Shown: positions 25,533 to 36,517, numbered from the stretch's first letter. The stretch is 64,000 nucleotides of DNA from Scatomorpha sp964367935 (GCA_964367935.1 CAYIYZ010000003.1:155120-219119); one strand, 5' to 3'. Made by a program: numbers and translations. The notes: a model not told the origin generated them from the letters alone.

Positions 25533-26417
25533 TTATACTTTCAAATAGTTTCTGATTGCACTCGAGCCGCCTATCACGCCCACAAGTACACTGATACCTA
25601 CATAGCCACCCAGCATCGGCCACAATATGCTCTCAAAGGTTACAAGCTCCATTATCGAATTTTGATAACCGCCGAACACCTGCTCAACCACAAGCTCATA
25701 AAGGCCCCACTCTAACAAAAACGATAGGCCGCCGCCCACAAGACCCAATACCAAGCCCTCTATCACAAACGGACAACGTATGAACGCATTCGATGCGCCT
25801 ACCATCTTCATGATAGCTATCTCCTCACGCCTCGTGAACGTTGCTATCCTTATCGTATTTGTCATTATCAGCAATGAGACACCCAATAGGATGAGTACTA
25901 ACACCACCGATATTATGCTGACTATATTTCGCACAGTTATAAACGTCTGCGCATACTCTATGTGTGCACTTACCTTCGCTACACCGTTAACCGCCGCCAA
26001 AGCCTGCTCTGTATCACTTATGAGCGCTATATCCGTTAACTGTACAACGTACCTATGCCTAAACACCGTCTCGTCTATGTCCTCATACGAACTGTCGCTC
26101 TGCTCAGCCATGAATATCTCCATAGCTTCCTCACGTGTCATGAACTCCGCAAAACTAACATTGTAGACCGCCAAAAGCTCAGCCTCCAAAGCCTGCGCTT
26201 CCTCCAAGGATAAAGTCTCGTCAACAAAGACCACTACCTCGTTCTCCGACTCCAATTCCTCTATCATGCCATTGATATTCAATAACAACAGTGCGAAGCT
26301 GCCCATTATTATCATACATGCCATTATTACTGTTACCGATGCAAAAGACATTAGCCCATGCGTGAATATTCCCTTAAATCCCGACCCTATCAGGTATCCT
26401 ATCTTATTCAATCTCAT
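25533..26417 (-). CDS. ftsX: Cell division ABC transporter permease FtsX
   Basis: A 294-residue FtsX with four membrane helices (about 22-44, 168-190, 218-240, 262-285). The extracytoplasmic loop between helices 1 and 2 carries the partner-binding region, including VVFVDETLSLEEAQALEAEL. The cytoplasmic loop RREEIAIMKMVGAS is the conserved FtsE contact. It does not transport a known substrate; with FtsE it transmits ATP-driven movement to a wall hydrolase. It overlaps ftsE by 14 bases. Confidence 0.95.
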   Translation of the reverse strand: MRLNKIGYLIGSGFKGIFTHGLMSFASVTVIMACMIIMGSFALLLLNINGMIEELESENEVVVFVDETLSLEEAQALEAELLAVYNVSFAEFMTREEAMEIFMAEQSDSSYEDIDETVFRHRYVVQLTDIALISDTEQALAAVNGVAKVSAHIEYAQTFITVRNIVSIISVVLVLILLGVSLLIMTNTIRIATFTRREEIAIMKMVGASNAFIRCPFVIEGLVLGLVGGGLSFLLEWGLYELVVEQVFGGYQNSIMELVTFESILWPMLGGYVGISVLVGVIGGSSAIRNYLKV

Positions 26418-27096
26418 AGCTGTAATATCCGTCCATTCCGTCGCTGATAATTAGACCCTCGTCTATAGCTACAACACGCTTGGAAAACGCATTTACCAGC
26501 TCCTTCTCATGTGTGACAATGAGCATTGTTGTACCTAACTCATTTATCTTTTCCAACAAAAGCATAAGTTCCAAACTGCGCACAGGATCTAAGTTGCCCG
26601 TCGGCTCGTCCGCTATTATCATCATTGGATTATTCACCAAGGCTCGTGCAATCGCAACCCTCTGCTGCTCTCCGCCCGATAGCTCATACGGATAACGCTT
26701 CTCCCTACCCGTCAAGCCCACGAGCTCCAACACATAGGGCACTCGCTCCTTGAGTTGCTTCCTCGTCGTGCCTACCACTCGCATGGCAAACGCCACATTC
26801 TCGTAGACCGTCATCTTATCCACTAACCTAAAGTCTTGGAATATGACACCTATAGTGCGCCGTAGCTTCGGCAACGAACGGCGCTTCATGCGAGTGAGAT
26901 CAAAGCCATTTACACTAACCTCTCCACTCGTCGCACCTATTTCACCCGTCAACAACTTCGTTATCGTCGTCTTCCCGGAACCGGACGGCCCTACCAAAAA
27001 CACGAACTCTCCGTCCTTGATCTCAATGTCCACGCCGTTTAGCGCGGCTGTGCCCTTACTGTCATACGACTTCTTGACAGCACTCAACTGTATCAT
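26404..27096 (-). CDS. ftsE: Cell division ATP-binding protein FtsE
   Basis: A 230-residue ABC ATPase. Walker A GPSGSGKTTITKLL, Q-loop region VIFQDFRLVDKMTVYENVAFAM (typical of FtsE), signature LSGGEQQRVAIARAL and Walker B MMIIADEPTGNLD are all present. It pairs with FtsX in septal wall remodelling. TGGAGG precedes the ATG. No promoter is seen between it and the upstream CdaR-type regulator gene, so cotranscription is likely. Confidence 0.97.
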   Translation of the reverse strand: MIQLSAVKKSYDSKGTAALNGVDIEIKDGEFVFLVGPSGSGKTTITKLLTGEIGATSGEVSVNGFDLTRMKRRSLPKLRRTIGVIFQDFRLVDKMTVYENVAFAMRVVGTTRKQLKERVPYVLELVGLTGREKRYPYELSGGEQQRVAIARALVNNPMMIIADEPTGNLDPVRSLELMLLLEKINELGTTMLIVTHEKELVNAFSKRVVAIDEGLIISDGMDGYYSYEIE

Positions 27097-27131
27097 GCGC
27101 CTTCCTCCATGTTCTCACCCATCAGGGCTTT

Positions 27132-28226
27132 TTAGTACCTCGAGGTACCCTGTGTATCTAAATACTTCTTGACCATCATCGCTACCTTGAACACTATCGC
27201 ATGGTCAAACTCGCGTAGGTCGAGACCTGTTAACTTCTTTATCTTCTCTAACCTATACACCAAAGTATTCCTGTGTACATACAGCTTACGTGAAGTCTCT
27301 GACACGTTTAGGCTATTTTCAAAAAACTTATTTATCGTCTCAATAGTATCATCGTCCAATGATGCTATGGGGTTCTTCTTGAAAACCTCAGATAGGAACA
27401 TCTCACATAAAGTGGTCGGCAATTGATATATTATCCTGCCTATACCCAAGTTCTCATAGTTAATGATGCTCTTCTCAGTATCAAACACCTTGCCGACTTC
27501 TATAGCTACCTGTGCCTCTTTATACCTGTCCGCAAGCTCCCTCAAATGATAAGCCGCCGTTCCTATACCTATCACAGTCTTTATCTTAAGCTCGTTTTTC
27601 AGCACATTCTCTACACGCTCGGCTATAGCCATCAGATTTTCAGGACTCTCCTCGTAGGTCATTTCCTTAATGACCACTATGTCCGTCTCACTCACCGATA
27701 ACACAAAGTCGCGTTGCTTATCAGGGAATATGCTCTGCACAATCTCTCCCGCTGCAGCATCCGGCACCTCACACTGACGCACCAAAAGCACCGCACGCGG
27801 TACATCCGTCACAAAACGTAACTCCTTAGCACGCACATACACGTCACCCGGTAATATGTTGTCCGATATTATGTTCTTTACAAACGTCGCCTTATTGTGC
27901 TTTTCTTCATAGTTCTGACGTGCCTCATTCATAGAAACGGTCGCCAATATGCACACGCTGCGAGCTGTATCATCCGCTCCCGATACAAAAACAGCATAGT
28001 CGTACCTTGAGCCGGACACACCCATCAGCTTATATGTTCTGACGCTTGAACTGAATATTTGTTCCGCAGTATCTACTACCATGCCCTGCATGTCCTCAAG
28101 CTGCGAACCTATCATAGACAACTCACTGCATGACACAACGAATCCCTGCTCATCCGCTACGCCTATTACCCTATCCGTCGCATCCTTTAATTGCACAATT
28201 ATGCTCTGAAAAATCCTACTTGACAT
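27132..28226 (-). CDS. CdaR/PucR-family transcriptional regulator
   Basis: A 364-residue regulator. Residues 1-125 resemble the sugar-diacid recognition (Diacid_rec) domain of CdaR (MSSRIFQSIIVQLKD, ADEQGFVVSCS); a GGDEF-like linker follows (TVIGIGTAAYHLRELADRYKEAQVAIEVG), and the C-terminal PucR helix-turn-helix ends it (FFENSLNVSETSRKLYVHRNTLVYRLEKIKKLTGLD). No diacid catabolic genes are near; it heads the ftsEX string instead. The effector is unknown. GAGG is unusually close (3 bases) to the ATG. Confidence 0.9.
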   Translation of the reverse strand: MSSRIFQSIIVQLKDATDRVIGVADEQGFVVSCSELSMIGSQLEDMQGMVVDTAEQIFSSSVRTYKLMGVSGSRYDYAVFVSGADDTARSVCILATVSMNEARQNYEEKHNKATFVKNIISDNILPGDVYVRAKELRFVTDVPRAVLLVRQCEVPDAAAGEIVQSIFPDKQRDFVLSVSETDIVVIKEMTYEESPENLMAIAERVENVLKNELKIKTVIGIGTAAYHLRELADRYKEAQVAIEVGKVFDTEKSIINYENLGIGRIIYQLPTTLCEMFLSEVFKKNPIASLDDDTIETINKFFENSLNVSETSRKLYVHRNTLVYRLEKIKKLTGLDLREFDHAIVFKVAMMVKKYLDTQGTSRY

Positions 28227-28304
28227 CTACCTCTTTGCCCCCTATTTTATTCCCAAAGTTTATTATTTTCTCTTCTCTTAACATTCCTAAAAACGTCATT
28301 TTAC

Positions 28305-28333
28305 ATAATAAACTATATATGTGCATTTTTCAA
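28305..28333 (-). promoter_or_regulatory. Promoter of the CdaR-ftsEX string
   Basis: Minus strand TTGAAA (28333-28328), 17-base spacer, TATTAT (28310-28305): two mismatches from consensus. It gives a leader of about 75 bases. A TGTGCAT/ATGCACA inverted pair straddles the promoter's upstream side and might bind a regulator. Confidence 0.8.
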
Positions 28334-28410
28334 TAGAAATTTGTGTTTTTTTTGTGAAATTTTGATCCTAGCTCTGCATTATGCACATTTTTTGTCTCTT
28401 TCTTCCTCAA

Positions 28411-29127
28411 TTACATGTATATTTTCTTTTTAAAGACCATTTCCGCTTCCTCAAAACTCATCTCACGACAATTTCCCACGCCTAATTTTTCGTCAATTTG
28501 CAACATGCCTATGGATATTCGCCTAAGCTTTACTACCTTGCAGCCACAAGCTGCCAACATTCGCTTAACTTGATGATATTTTCCCTCTGTTACTGTCACA
28601 CGGCAGCTACATTCGCCCAGCACTTCAAGCTTCGCCGCCAAGCATTTAGTTCCGTCCCGAAGCTCTACCCCTTCTGCAAATCGGCGCACCGCAACCTCAG
28701 TCGGCGTCTTATCAGTCTGCACCTCATACACCTTCTCTACCTCAGAGCGAGGGCTTATCACCCTATGCGCATAGTCGCCATCGTTCGTCAGTATTAACAG
28801 CCCTGTCGTGTCTTTATCCAAGCGTCCAACGGGCGCAATGTTCCGTATATCCACGCCCTCGGGCAAAAGCTCCATGACCGTACGCTCAAACCTGTCCTCC
28901 GTCGCACTCACATAGTCCTCCGGCTTATCTAACATGAAGTATCTAAACTCTCTTAGGCGTATCTTTAACCCGTCCAGACTAAGGTCTGCACAGGTATCGT
29001 CGATTTTTGCATCATCAGCCTTCTGCACTAGGCCGTCAACCTTAACCCTGCCGGCTGCTATTACCTTGCGTGCCTCACTACGACTCATTGTCGTATTGTC
29101 ACTTATAAGCTTATCCAATCTTTTTAT
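28411..29127 (-). CDS. RsuA/RluB-family pseudouridine synthase
   Basis: A 238-residue rRNA pseudouridine synthase. An N-terminal S4 RNA-binding domain (MIKRLDKLISDNTTMSRSEARKVIAAGRVKVDG) is followed by the catalytic domain with GRLDKDTTGLLILTNDG, whose Asp attacks uridine. YHQVKRMLAACG is the other conserved motif. Length and domain order fit RsuA (16S U516), but the exact target cannot be told from sequence. The start at 29127 begins the S4 domain; a TATAAT lies only about 10 bases upstream, so the leader would be very short. Confidence 0.93.
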   Translation of the reverse strand: MKRLDKLISDNTTMSRSEARKVIAAGRVKVDGLVQKADDAKIDDTCADLSLDGLKIRLREFRYFMLDKPEDYVSATEDRFERTVMELLPEGVDIRNIAPVGRLDKDTTGLLILTNDGDYAHRVISPRSEVEKVYEVQTDKTPTEVAVRRFAEGVELRDGTKCLAAKLEVLGECSCRVTVTEGKYHQVKRMLAACGCKVVKLRRISIGMLQIDEKLGVGNCREMSFEEAEMVFKKKIYM

Positions 29128-29219
29128 CATAGTGCCAACTATTATAGCATATAGTTTCCCATGAGATAAGAACATTCTATTAATATCCTGATTTTATTTG
29201 GTTGATGGGAGGACTTAAA

Positions 29220-29651
29220 ATGCTAACAAAGCTACAACTTACAAAAAAGCGTGCAATAATCATAGTGGTCATCACTGCCTGTGTGATTGCGGCACTGATA
29301 CTATTTCTATCCGCTCCGGAACGTGGCCCGGGTGACAGTCTCGAGGGCAGAGTCGAGTTTCTCTCCGACTTAGGTTGGGAGGTTGATCCCGACACAGAGA
29401 TTTCCGAGCTCATCGTATTCCCTGAGGACTTCAGCGAGATACTTAATGAGTACAACAAGCTCCAGCTCGCCCAAGGCTATGATCTAAGGGATTACGCCGG
29501 CATGGAATGTACTCGTTACAGTTATTCTGTACTAAACTATCCGAATGGTGACACTAATGTGCTTGCCCAAATTTTCGTATATGAGAACACTATTATAGGC
29601 GGCGATATCCATTCAACGGCGCTCGACGGCTTCATGCACGGACTGAAGTAA
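29220..29651 (+). CDS. DUF4830 domain membrane-anchored protein
   Basis: A 143-residue protein with one N-terminal membrane helix (about 12-32, AIIIVVITACVIAALILFL) and a small extracytoplasmic domain of the DUF4830 type: GRVEFLSDLGWEVDPD, FPEDFSEILNEYNKLQLAQGYDL and IIGGDIHSTALDGFMHGLK. The family is widespread in Clostridia and has no assigned function that I know of. ATG 29220 is chosen because GGGAGG lies eight bases upstream. It is divergent from the pseudouridine synthase and ends at the R2 repeat. Confidence 0.85.
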   Translation: MLTKLQLTKKRAIIIVVITACVIAALILFLSAPERGPGDSLEGRVEFLSDLGWEVDPDTEISELIVFPEDFSEILNEYNKLQLAQGYDLRDYAGMECTRYSYSVLNYPNGDTNVLAQIFVYENTIIGGDIHSTALDGFMHGLK

Positions 29652-29652
29652 T

Positions 29653-30063
29653 CTTCGCCGTCCGCAGACGGCAAATATAAAAGTTTTACTCGATTTTTTT
29701 CAAAAAATCGTGGGGTCTCGGGGCAAAGCCCCGAGTCGCCGTCCGCAGACGGCGAAATCCTTTGCCTTAAAAGCGTATTTTTGAAAGTGAATTTTCGCAG
29801 GTAGTGCGAAAAGAGAAAACTTTTTACAAGAAAAAAAGTTTTCTAAAACCCTCGCAAGGGGTTTGGGGCAAAGCCCCAACAAAAACAAAACAAAAAAACA
29901 ATACAAAAAATAAAACAAAAAACAAAACAAAAAACAAAACAAAAAACAAAACAAAAAATAAAAAACCCTTTTCCACAGAAAAAGGGTTCGGACGAACACA
30001 CAGGTACGCCTCTACAAATGTAGAAAATGGGTTCGGAACGGTCAAGACCATTCCCTACAAGAC
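29653..30063 (-). repeat. R2: inverted long copy of the modular hairpin repeat
   Basis: This element fills the gap between the convergent DUF4830 and tuf genes. Read on the minus strand it has the same module order as R1: GGAATGGTC/GACCGTTCC, a variant GGCGTAC...GTTCGTCC hairpin, a stem of AACCCTTTTTC and its complement, an expanded T/G-rich tract, and then the 202-bp core (29879-29678) seen in R1, followed by an extra GCCGTC-tgcg-GACGGC hairpin. No gene is encoded. Confidence 0.85.
29880..29965. repeat. A/C low-complexity tandem tract inside R2
   Basis: About 85 bases consist only of A, C and a few T, dominated by a CAAAACAAAAAA unit of 12 bases repeated about four times next to shorter variants. 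R1 has only a short GTTTTGTTTATTG at the equivalent place, so the tract has expanded here. Confidence 0.8.
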
Positions 30064-30092
30064 AAAAAAGGCACCGCCAAAGCGGTGCCTTT
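30064..30092 (-). terminator. Rho-independent terminator of tuf
   Basis: AAAGGCACCGC, loop TTTG, GCGGTGCCTTT with six further T residues on the minus strand: an 11-bp perfect stem with a long T-tail, 28 bases after the tuf stop. It closes the str operon. Confidence 0.93.
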
Positions 30093-30119
30093 AATTATGC
30101 ATTTATCAAGTAATTAAAA

Positions 30120-31325
30120 TTACTCAGCGATCTCGATAACAACGCCCGAACCAACAGTACGGCCGCCCTCACGGATAGCGAAACGCAGACCGTGCTCGAT
30201 AGCTATCGGAGTGATCAGCTCAACGCCCATGTCAACGTTGTCGCCGGGCATGCACATCTCAACGCCATCAGGCAGAGAGATAACACCGGTAACGTCAGTT
30301 GTACGGAAGTAGAACTGGGGACGGTAGTTGTTGAAGAAAGGTGTGTGACGACCACCCTCGTCCTTAGAAAGAACGTAAACCTGACCCTTAAACTTTGTTA
30401 GGGGCTTTATGGTCTTGGGCGCTGCCAAAACCTGGCCACGCTCAACGTCCTTCTTTGCTATACCACGAAGCAGTGTACCAACGTTGTCGCCTGCCTCTGC
30501 GTACTCAAGGATCTTGTGGAACATCTCTGTACCGGTAACTGTGGTCTCCAATGTGTCACGGATACCAACGATCTCTACCTTATCGCCAACCTTAACGCTA
30601 CCACGCTCAACACGACCGGTGGTAACTGTACCACGACCTGTGATGGTGAAAACGTCCTCGATGGGCATTAGGAAGGGAAGGTCAGCCTTACGCTCAGGTG
30701 TCTTGATCCACTCGTCAACTGCGCCCATAAGCTCCCAGATGCAAGCATACTCAGGTGCATCTACATCAGGATTCTCGCTTACAAGTGCGTTTAGTGCGGA
30801 ACCGGGGATGATCGGTGTGTCATCGCCGGGGAAGTCGTACTTGCTCAGTAGCTCACGAACCTCAAGCTCAACAAGCTCAAGAAGCTCGGGATCGTCTACC
30901 TGGTCAACCTTGTTCAGGAAGACTACTATATAAGGCACGTTAACCTGACGTGCGAGCAGAAGGTGCTCACGAGTCTGTGCCATGGGGCCGTCAGATGCTG
31001 CGATAACAAGTATACCACCGTCCATCTGTGCTGCGCCTGTTATCATGTTCTTGATATAGTCAGCGTGGCCGGGGCAGTCAACGTGTGCATAGTGACGTGC
31101 CTCTGTCTGATACTCAACGTGTGCTGTGTTAATTGTGATACCGCGTGCCTTCTCCTCAGGTGCGTTGTCTATAGAGTCATATGCTCTTACCGCAGCCGCA
31201 TCGGGGTCCTTCATCGCCAAAACCTTTGTGATTGCGGCGGTCAGTGTGGTCTTGCCGTGGTCAATATGGCCTATCGTGCCGATATTGACGTGGGGTTTGG
31301 TACGCTCAAATGTCTGCTTTGCCAT
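30120..31325 (-). CDS. tuf: Translation elongation factor Tu
   Basis: A 401-residue GTPase that delivers aminoacyl-tRNA to the ribosome. G1 GHIDHGKTTLTAAI, switch I region EEKARGITINTAHVEY, G3 DCPGHADYIKNMITGAAQ, G4 LNKVDQ and the barrel domains 2 and 3 (GRGTVTTGRVERG, PQFYFRTTDVTG) are intact. Last gene of the str operon after fusA; AGGAGG precedes the ATG. Codon use is noticeably optimised compared with neighbours, as expected for a highly expressed gene. Confidence 0.99.
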   Translation of the reverse strand: MAKQTFERTKPHVNIGTIGHIDHGKTTLTAAITKVLAMKDPDAAAVRAYDSIDNAPEEKARGITINTAHVEYQTEARHYAHVDCPGHADYIKNMITGAAQMDGGILVIAASDGPMAQTREHLLLARQVNVPYIVVFLNKVDQVDDPELLELVELEVRELLSKYDFPGDDTPIIPGSALNALVSENPDVDAPEYACIWELMGAVDEWIKTPERKADLPFLMPIEDVFTITGRGTVTTGRVERGSVKVGDKVEIVGIRDTLETTVTGTEMFHKILEYAEAGDNVGTLLRGIAKKDVERGQVLAAPKTIKPLTKFKGQVYVLSKDEGGRHTPFFNNYRPQFYFRTTDVTGVISLPDGVEMCMPGDNVDMGVELITPIAIEHGLRFAIREGGRTVGSGVVIEIAE

Positions 31326-31369
31326 TGTGATATCCTCCTCAATAATCTTATAAATTTATTTCCCCGGGT

Positions 31370-33442
<2,073 letters not shown>

Positions 33443-33461
33443 CAAAACTGCTCCTATCCGC

Positions 33462-33932
33462 TTACCACTTGAAATGTGCAAAAGCCTTATTCGACTCTGC
33501 CATCTTGTGTGTGTCTTCGCGCTTCTTCACAGAAGCACCCGTGTTATTGCACGCATCCATGATCTCGCCTGCTAAACGCTCACGCATTGTCTTCTCGCCA
33601 CGCTTACGTGCATAGCTTGTCAACCAACGCAGTCCCAATGTCTGCCTACGCTCAGGTCTTACATCCATAGGAACCTGGTACGTTGCACCGCCTACTCGGC
33701 GTGCCTTTACTTCCAAGCTGGGCATAATGTTGTTCATCGCCTCTGTAAAGGCTTCGAGCGGCTCTTTGCCGGTCTTTTCCTTTATTATATCAAATGCGCC
33801 GTACACAACCTTCTGCGCCACGCCCTTCTTGCCGTCCAACATTATGCTATTTACGAGCTTTGTTACAAGCACGCTTCCATACAGTGGATCCGGCAACACT
33901 TCTCTTTTGGGAACATTACCTCTTCTGGGCAC
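33462..33932 (-). CDS. rpsG: 30S ribosomal protein S7
   Basis: A 156-residue S7, a primary 16S rRNA-binding protein of the 30S head. The start is the GTG at 33932, giving the canonical PRRGNVPKREVLPDP N-terminus with AAGGAGGG seven bases before it; an ATG at 33950 is part of that ribosome binding site. GGATYQVPMDVRPERRQTLGLRWL is the conserved central block. Confidence 0.98.
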   Translation of the reverse strand: MPRRGNVPKREVLPDPLYGSVLVTKLVNSIMLDGKKGVAQKVVYGAFDIIKEKTGKEPLEAFTEAMNNIMPSLEVKARRVGGATYQVPMDVRPERRQTLGLRWLTSYARKRGEKTMRERLAGEIMDACNNTGASVKKREDTHKMAESNKAFAHFKW

Positions 33933-34057
33933 TATACTTCCCTCCTTCATTCAAAAATGACTTCACAGGTACTCGTGACAACTTGTCTTCGTTGCCCCGT
34001 TTGCGCCCGAGGTCTATATATCTTATATATAAACAACAGGACGCTGTTTCTTATTCT

Positions 34058-34480
34058 TTACTTCTTGTTCGCCTTCGGACGCTTTGCGCCGTACTTCGAG
34101 CGACTCTGCATACGTCCGTTTACGCCTTGTGTATCCAAGGTTCCGCGGATGATATGGTAACGTACACCGGGCAAGTCCTTTACACGACCGCCGCGTATCA
34201 TTACAACGCTATGCTCTTGCAGATTGTGCCCAACTCCAGGTATATAAGCTGTTACTTCATATCCATTCGTCAAGCGTACACGAGCTATCTTACGCAGTGC
34301 CGAGTTCGGCTTCTTAGGTGTCGAGGTTCTTACAGCTGTACACACACCCCTCTTCTGCGGTGATGATAAGTCCGTCTCACGATTTTTTATCGTGTTCAGT
34401 CCCTTCTGCATCGCAGGTGAGTTCGACTTGTATGTCGTCTGCTCGCGCCCCTTCCTTACCAATTGGTTAAAAGTCGGCAT
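34058..34480 (-). CDS. rpsL: 30S ribosomal protein S12
   Basis: A 140-residue S12 of the decoding centre. PTFNQLVRKGRE, TSTPKKPNSALRKIARVRLTNG and YHIIRGTLDTQGVNGR are conserved blocks; the lysine in PKKPNSA is the wild-type, streptomycin-sensitive state. Start 34480 has AAGGAGGG upstream; the ATG 18 bases earlier contains the ribosome binding site itself. First gene of the str operon. Confidence 0.98.
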   Translation of the reverse strand: MPTFNQLVRKGREQTTYKSNSPAMQKGLNTIKNRETDLSSPQKRGVCTAVRTSTPKKPNSALRKIARVRLTNGYEVTAYIPGVGHNLQEHSVVMIRGGRVKDLPGVRYHIIRGTLDTQGVNGRMQSRSKYGAKRPKANKK

Positions 34481-34592
34481 CTTAGCCCTCCTTTCCAAAT
34501 ATTTTATTCAAATCGCCCAATTTTAACAGCTGTGACCTATCAAAACCGCACGAATTGTCACATGGTTTTATTGCTACCCCATGCAAAAATAA

Positions 34593-34621
34593 ATTTTAGC
34601 ATATTGCACAAGCTTAGTCAA
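34593..34621 (-). promoter_or_regulatory. Promoter of the str operon
   Basis: Minus strand TTGACT (34621-34616), 17-base spacer ending in TGC, TAAAAT (34598-34593). It gives a leader of about 105 bases before rpsL that could hold the autoregulatory target of this operon. Confidence 0.85.
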
Positions 34622-34639
34622 GATTTTTTTCACAACTAA

Positions 34640-35926
34640 TCAGTCCGTATACTCAAATTCCAGGTCATACATCACTACTGTATCACCGTTTTTCACGCCC
34701 ATGCTCTCCATTCGTTCGTACATCTTAGAGTCACGCATCACTCGCTCGAAGTACTGGCGACTCTCATGATCGGAAAATCTTACCCTGTCCATAAGACGCT
34801 CTAGCCACTCGCCCTCAAGTGTCCACACACCGTCCTCGTCCACGCTTATCGTCACGTCCTCGGCACTACCTATCACAGGCTCAGGCGCTACATAGTCCAC
34901 CTCAAAAGGCTCAGGCGCAGGCAACTTGACAAGTTCCGCTGCCACAGCCTGTACCACTTCTCGCGTTCCCTTACTCATTGCCGCCGAACACTCAAAGAAA
35001 CTATAACCTAAGGCCTCTACATAGTCCTTCAACCTCTGTATATTCTCCCTGTCTTCGCCTAAAAGCTCACACTTATTCGCCACCACAAGTTGCGGTCTCC
35101 CCGCAAGCTCGGGCTTATATTTCTCAAGTTCCTCATTTATAGCTGTAAAATCCTCAACAGGGTCTCTGCCCTCTATGCCCGACACATCAACTATATGCAC
35201 CAAAACTCTGCAACGCTCTATATGCCTTAAAAACTCATGGCCTAATCCGGCCCCCTCAGACGCTCCCTCAATTATTCCCGGGACATCCGCCAGCACAAAA
35301 CTCACGCCCTCGTCTATATACACCACACCCAAATTCGGGAACAAGGTGGTGAAGTGATAGTTCGCTATCTTCGGATGCGCATTAGAAACCACCGACAAGA
35401 ACGTCGACTTGCCCACATTGGGGAAACCAAGTAAGCCAGCATCCGCCAAAAGTCGCAGCTCCAGCAATATAGTCCTACGCTCGCCGGCTTTTCCCGGCTT
35501 TGCAAAATTCGGTGTCTGCCTCGTCGGCGTTGCAAAATGCTTATTGCCCTTGCCGCCTCTTCCGCCTCTCGCTGCCACATAGCTCTCTCCTGTGAACATA
35601 TCATGCATCACAGCGCCCGTCTCTGCATCACGCAACACAGTGCCCCTCGGCACCTTAATCACTACATCCGCTCCGTCTTTGCCCGTACAACGCTTGCCCT
35701 GTCCGCCCATACCGTTGCCCGCCGTGAACTTACGCTTGTACCTAAAGTCCATCAGCGTTGACATGTGCTCATCCACAACAAACACTATATTACCGCCACA
35801 TCCACCATCACCGCCATCAGGGCCACCGGCAGGTACGTACTTCTCCCTATGAAACGTTACCGCACCGTCACCGCCGTCCCCGGCTATTATATTTATCGTT
35901 ACCTTATCCACAAATGTAGATGCCAT
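34640..35926 (-). CDS. obgE: Obg/CgtA GTPase
   Basis: A 428-residue GTPase involved in 50S maturation and stress control. The glycine-rich Obg fold covers 1-158 (GGDGGDGAVTFHREKYVPAGGPDGGDGG), the G domain begins with GFPNVGKSTFLSVVSNA and includes ADVPGIIEGASEGAGLGHEFLRH and NKCEL, and a C-terminal OCT domain (about 345-428) completes the Gram-positive type. It follows rplU-rpmA as usual, but the R3 repeat has been inserted between. Confidence 0.98.
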   Translation of the reverse strand: MASTFVDKVTINIIAGDGGDGAVTFHREKYVPAGGPDGGDGGCGGNIVFVVDEHMSTLMDFRYKRKFTAGNGMGGQGKRCTGKDGADVVIKVPRGTVLRDAETGAVMHDMFTGESYVAARGGRGGKGNKHFATPTRQTPNFAKPGKAGERRTILLELRLLADAGLLGFPNVGKSTFLSVVSNAHPKIANYHFTTLFPNLGVVYIDEGVSFVLADVPGIIEGASEGAGLGHEFLRHIERCRVLVHIVDVSGIEGRDPVEDFTAINEELEKYKPELAGRPQLVVANKCELLGEDRENIQRLKDYVEALGYSFFECSAAMSKGTREVVQAVAAELVKLPAPEPFEVDYVAPEPVIGSAEDVTISVDEDGVWTLEGEWLERLMDRVRFSDHESRQYFERVMRDSKMYERMESMGVKNGDTVVMYDLEFEYTD

Positions 35927-35940
35927 CTTACTCTCCTCTT

Positions 35941-36127
35941 TGTAGGGGCGAACCTATATGTTCGCCCGAAACCATTTTTCTTTGGAAAAATGGTTTTTAT
36001 TGTTTTTTATTTTTTAAGTTGGGGCTTTGCCCCAAGCCCCTTGGGGATTTCGCCGTCTGCGGACAGCGACTCGGGGCTTTGCCCCGAGACCCCACAACTT
36101 TTTAAAAAAAGTTGATTAAAACTTTTA
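35941..36127 (+). repeat. R3: short copy of the modular hairpin repeat
   Basis: This copy lies between rpmA and obgE. Plus-strand modules: GGGGCGAAC...GTTCGCCC, CCATTTTTC/GAAAAATGG stem, TTGGGGC-ttt-GCCCCAA, GCCGTC-tgcg-GACAGC (one mismatch), TCGGGGC-ttt-GCCCCGA, AACTTTTT/AAAAAGTT, and AAAACTTTTA. It lacks the 95-bp middle segment of R1 and R2. Stem sequences differ from other copies while pairing is kept. Confidence 0.8.
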
Positions 36128-36217
36128 GAGTCAGCTTCGCCGTCAGTGAAGTCGCCATCGCCGTACAAAAACAGCGGCGGAGCTCTCGCCCCTGCCGCCG
36201 TCAATCCTCTTTACCGC

Positions 36218-36478
36218 TTACTGAGCTATGGAATATACCGAAACTTTCTTCCTATCCTTGCCCATGCGCTCAAACTTTACAACTCCGTCTATCAATGAGT
36301 ACAGGGTATCGTCATTGCCCCTGCCCACATTGTTACCGGGATGTATCTTCGTTCCGCGCTGCCTTATTAGGATGTTGCCCGCAAGCACGCTCTGACCGTC
36401 AGCCTTCTTAGGACCAAGACGCTTCGACTTACTGTCGCGTCCGTTCTTCGTTGAACCTACACCTTTTTTATGTGCCAT
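36218..36478 (-). CDS. rpmA: 50S ribosomal protein L27
   Basis: An 86-residue L27, located near the peptidyl transferase centre. The mature sequence MAHKKGVGSTKNGRDSKSKR starts right at the ATG, with GGAGGT nine bases upstream, so it lacks the cleavable N-terminal extension usual in Firmicutes. The protease gene prp (ysxB), normally between rplU and rpmA, is also missing. Otherwise a normal L27. Confidence 0.97.
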   Translation of the reverse strand: MAHKKGVGSTKNGRDSKSKRLGPKKADGQSVLAGNILIRQRGTKIHPGNNVGRGNDDTLYSLIDGVVKFERMGKDRKKVSVYSIAQ

Positions 36479-36517
36479 ATCGTTTACACCTCCATTGTAT
36501 TTATGCGAAACTTATTG

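Noticed and set aside
29700..30094. Frames inside R2 with Lys/Asn or Phe-rich translations
   Set aside because: They translate the A/C microsatellite and hairpins; the same element in other copies has no matching frame.
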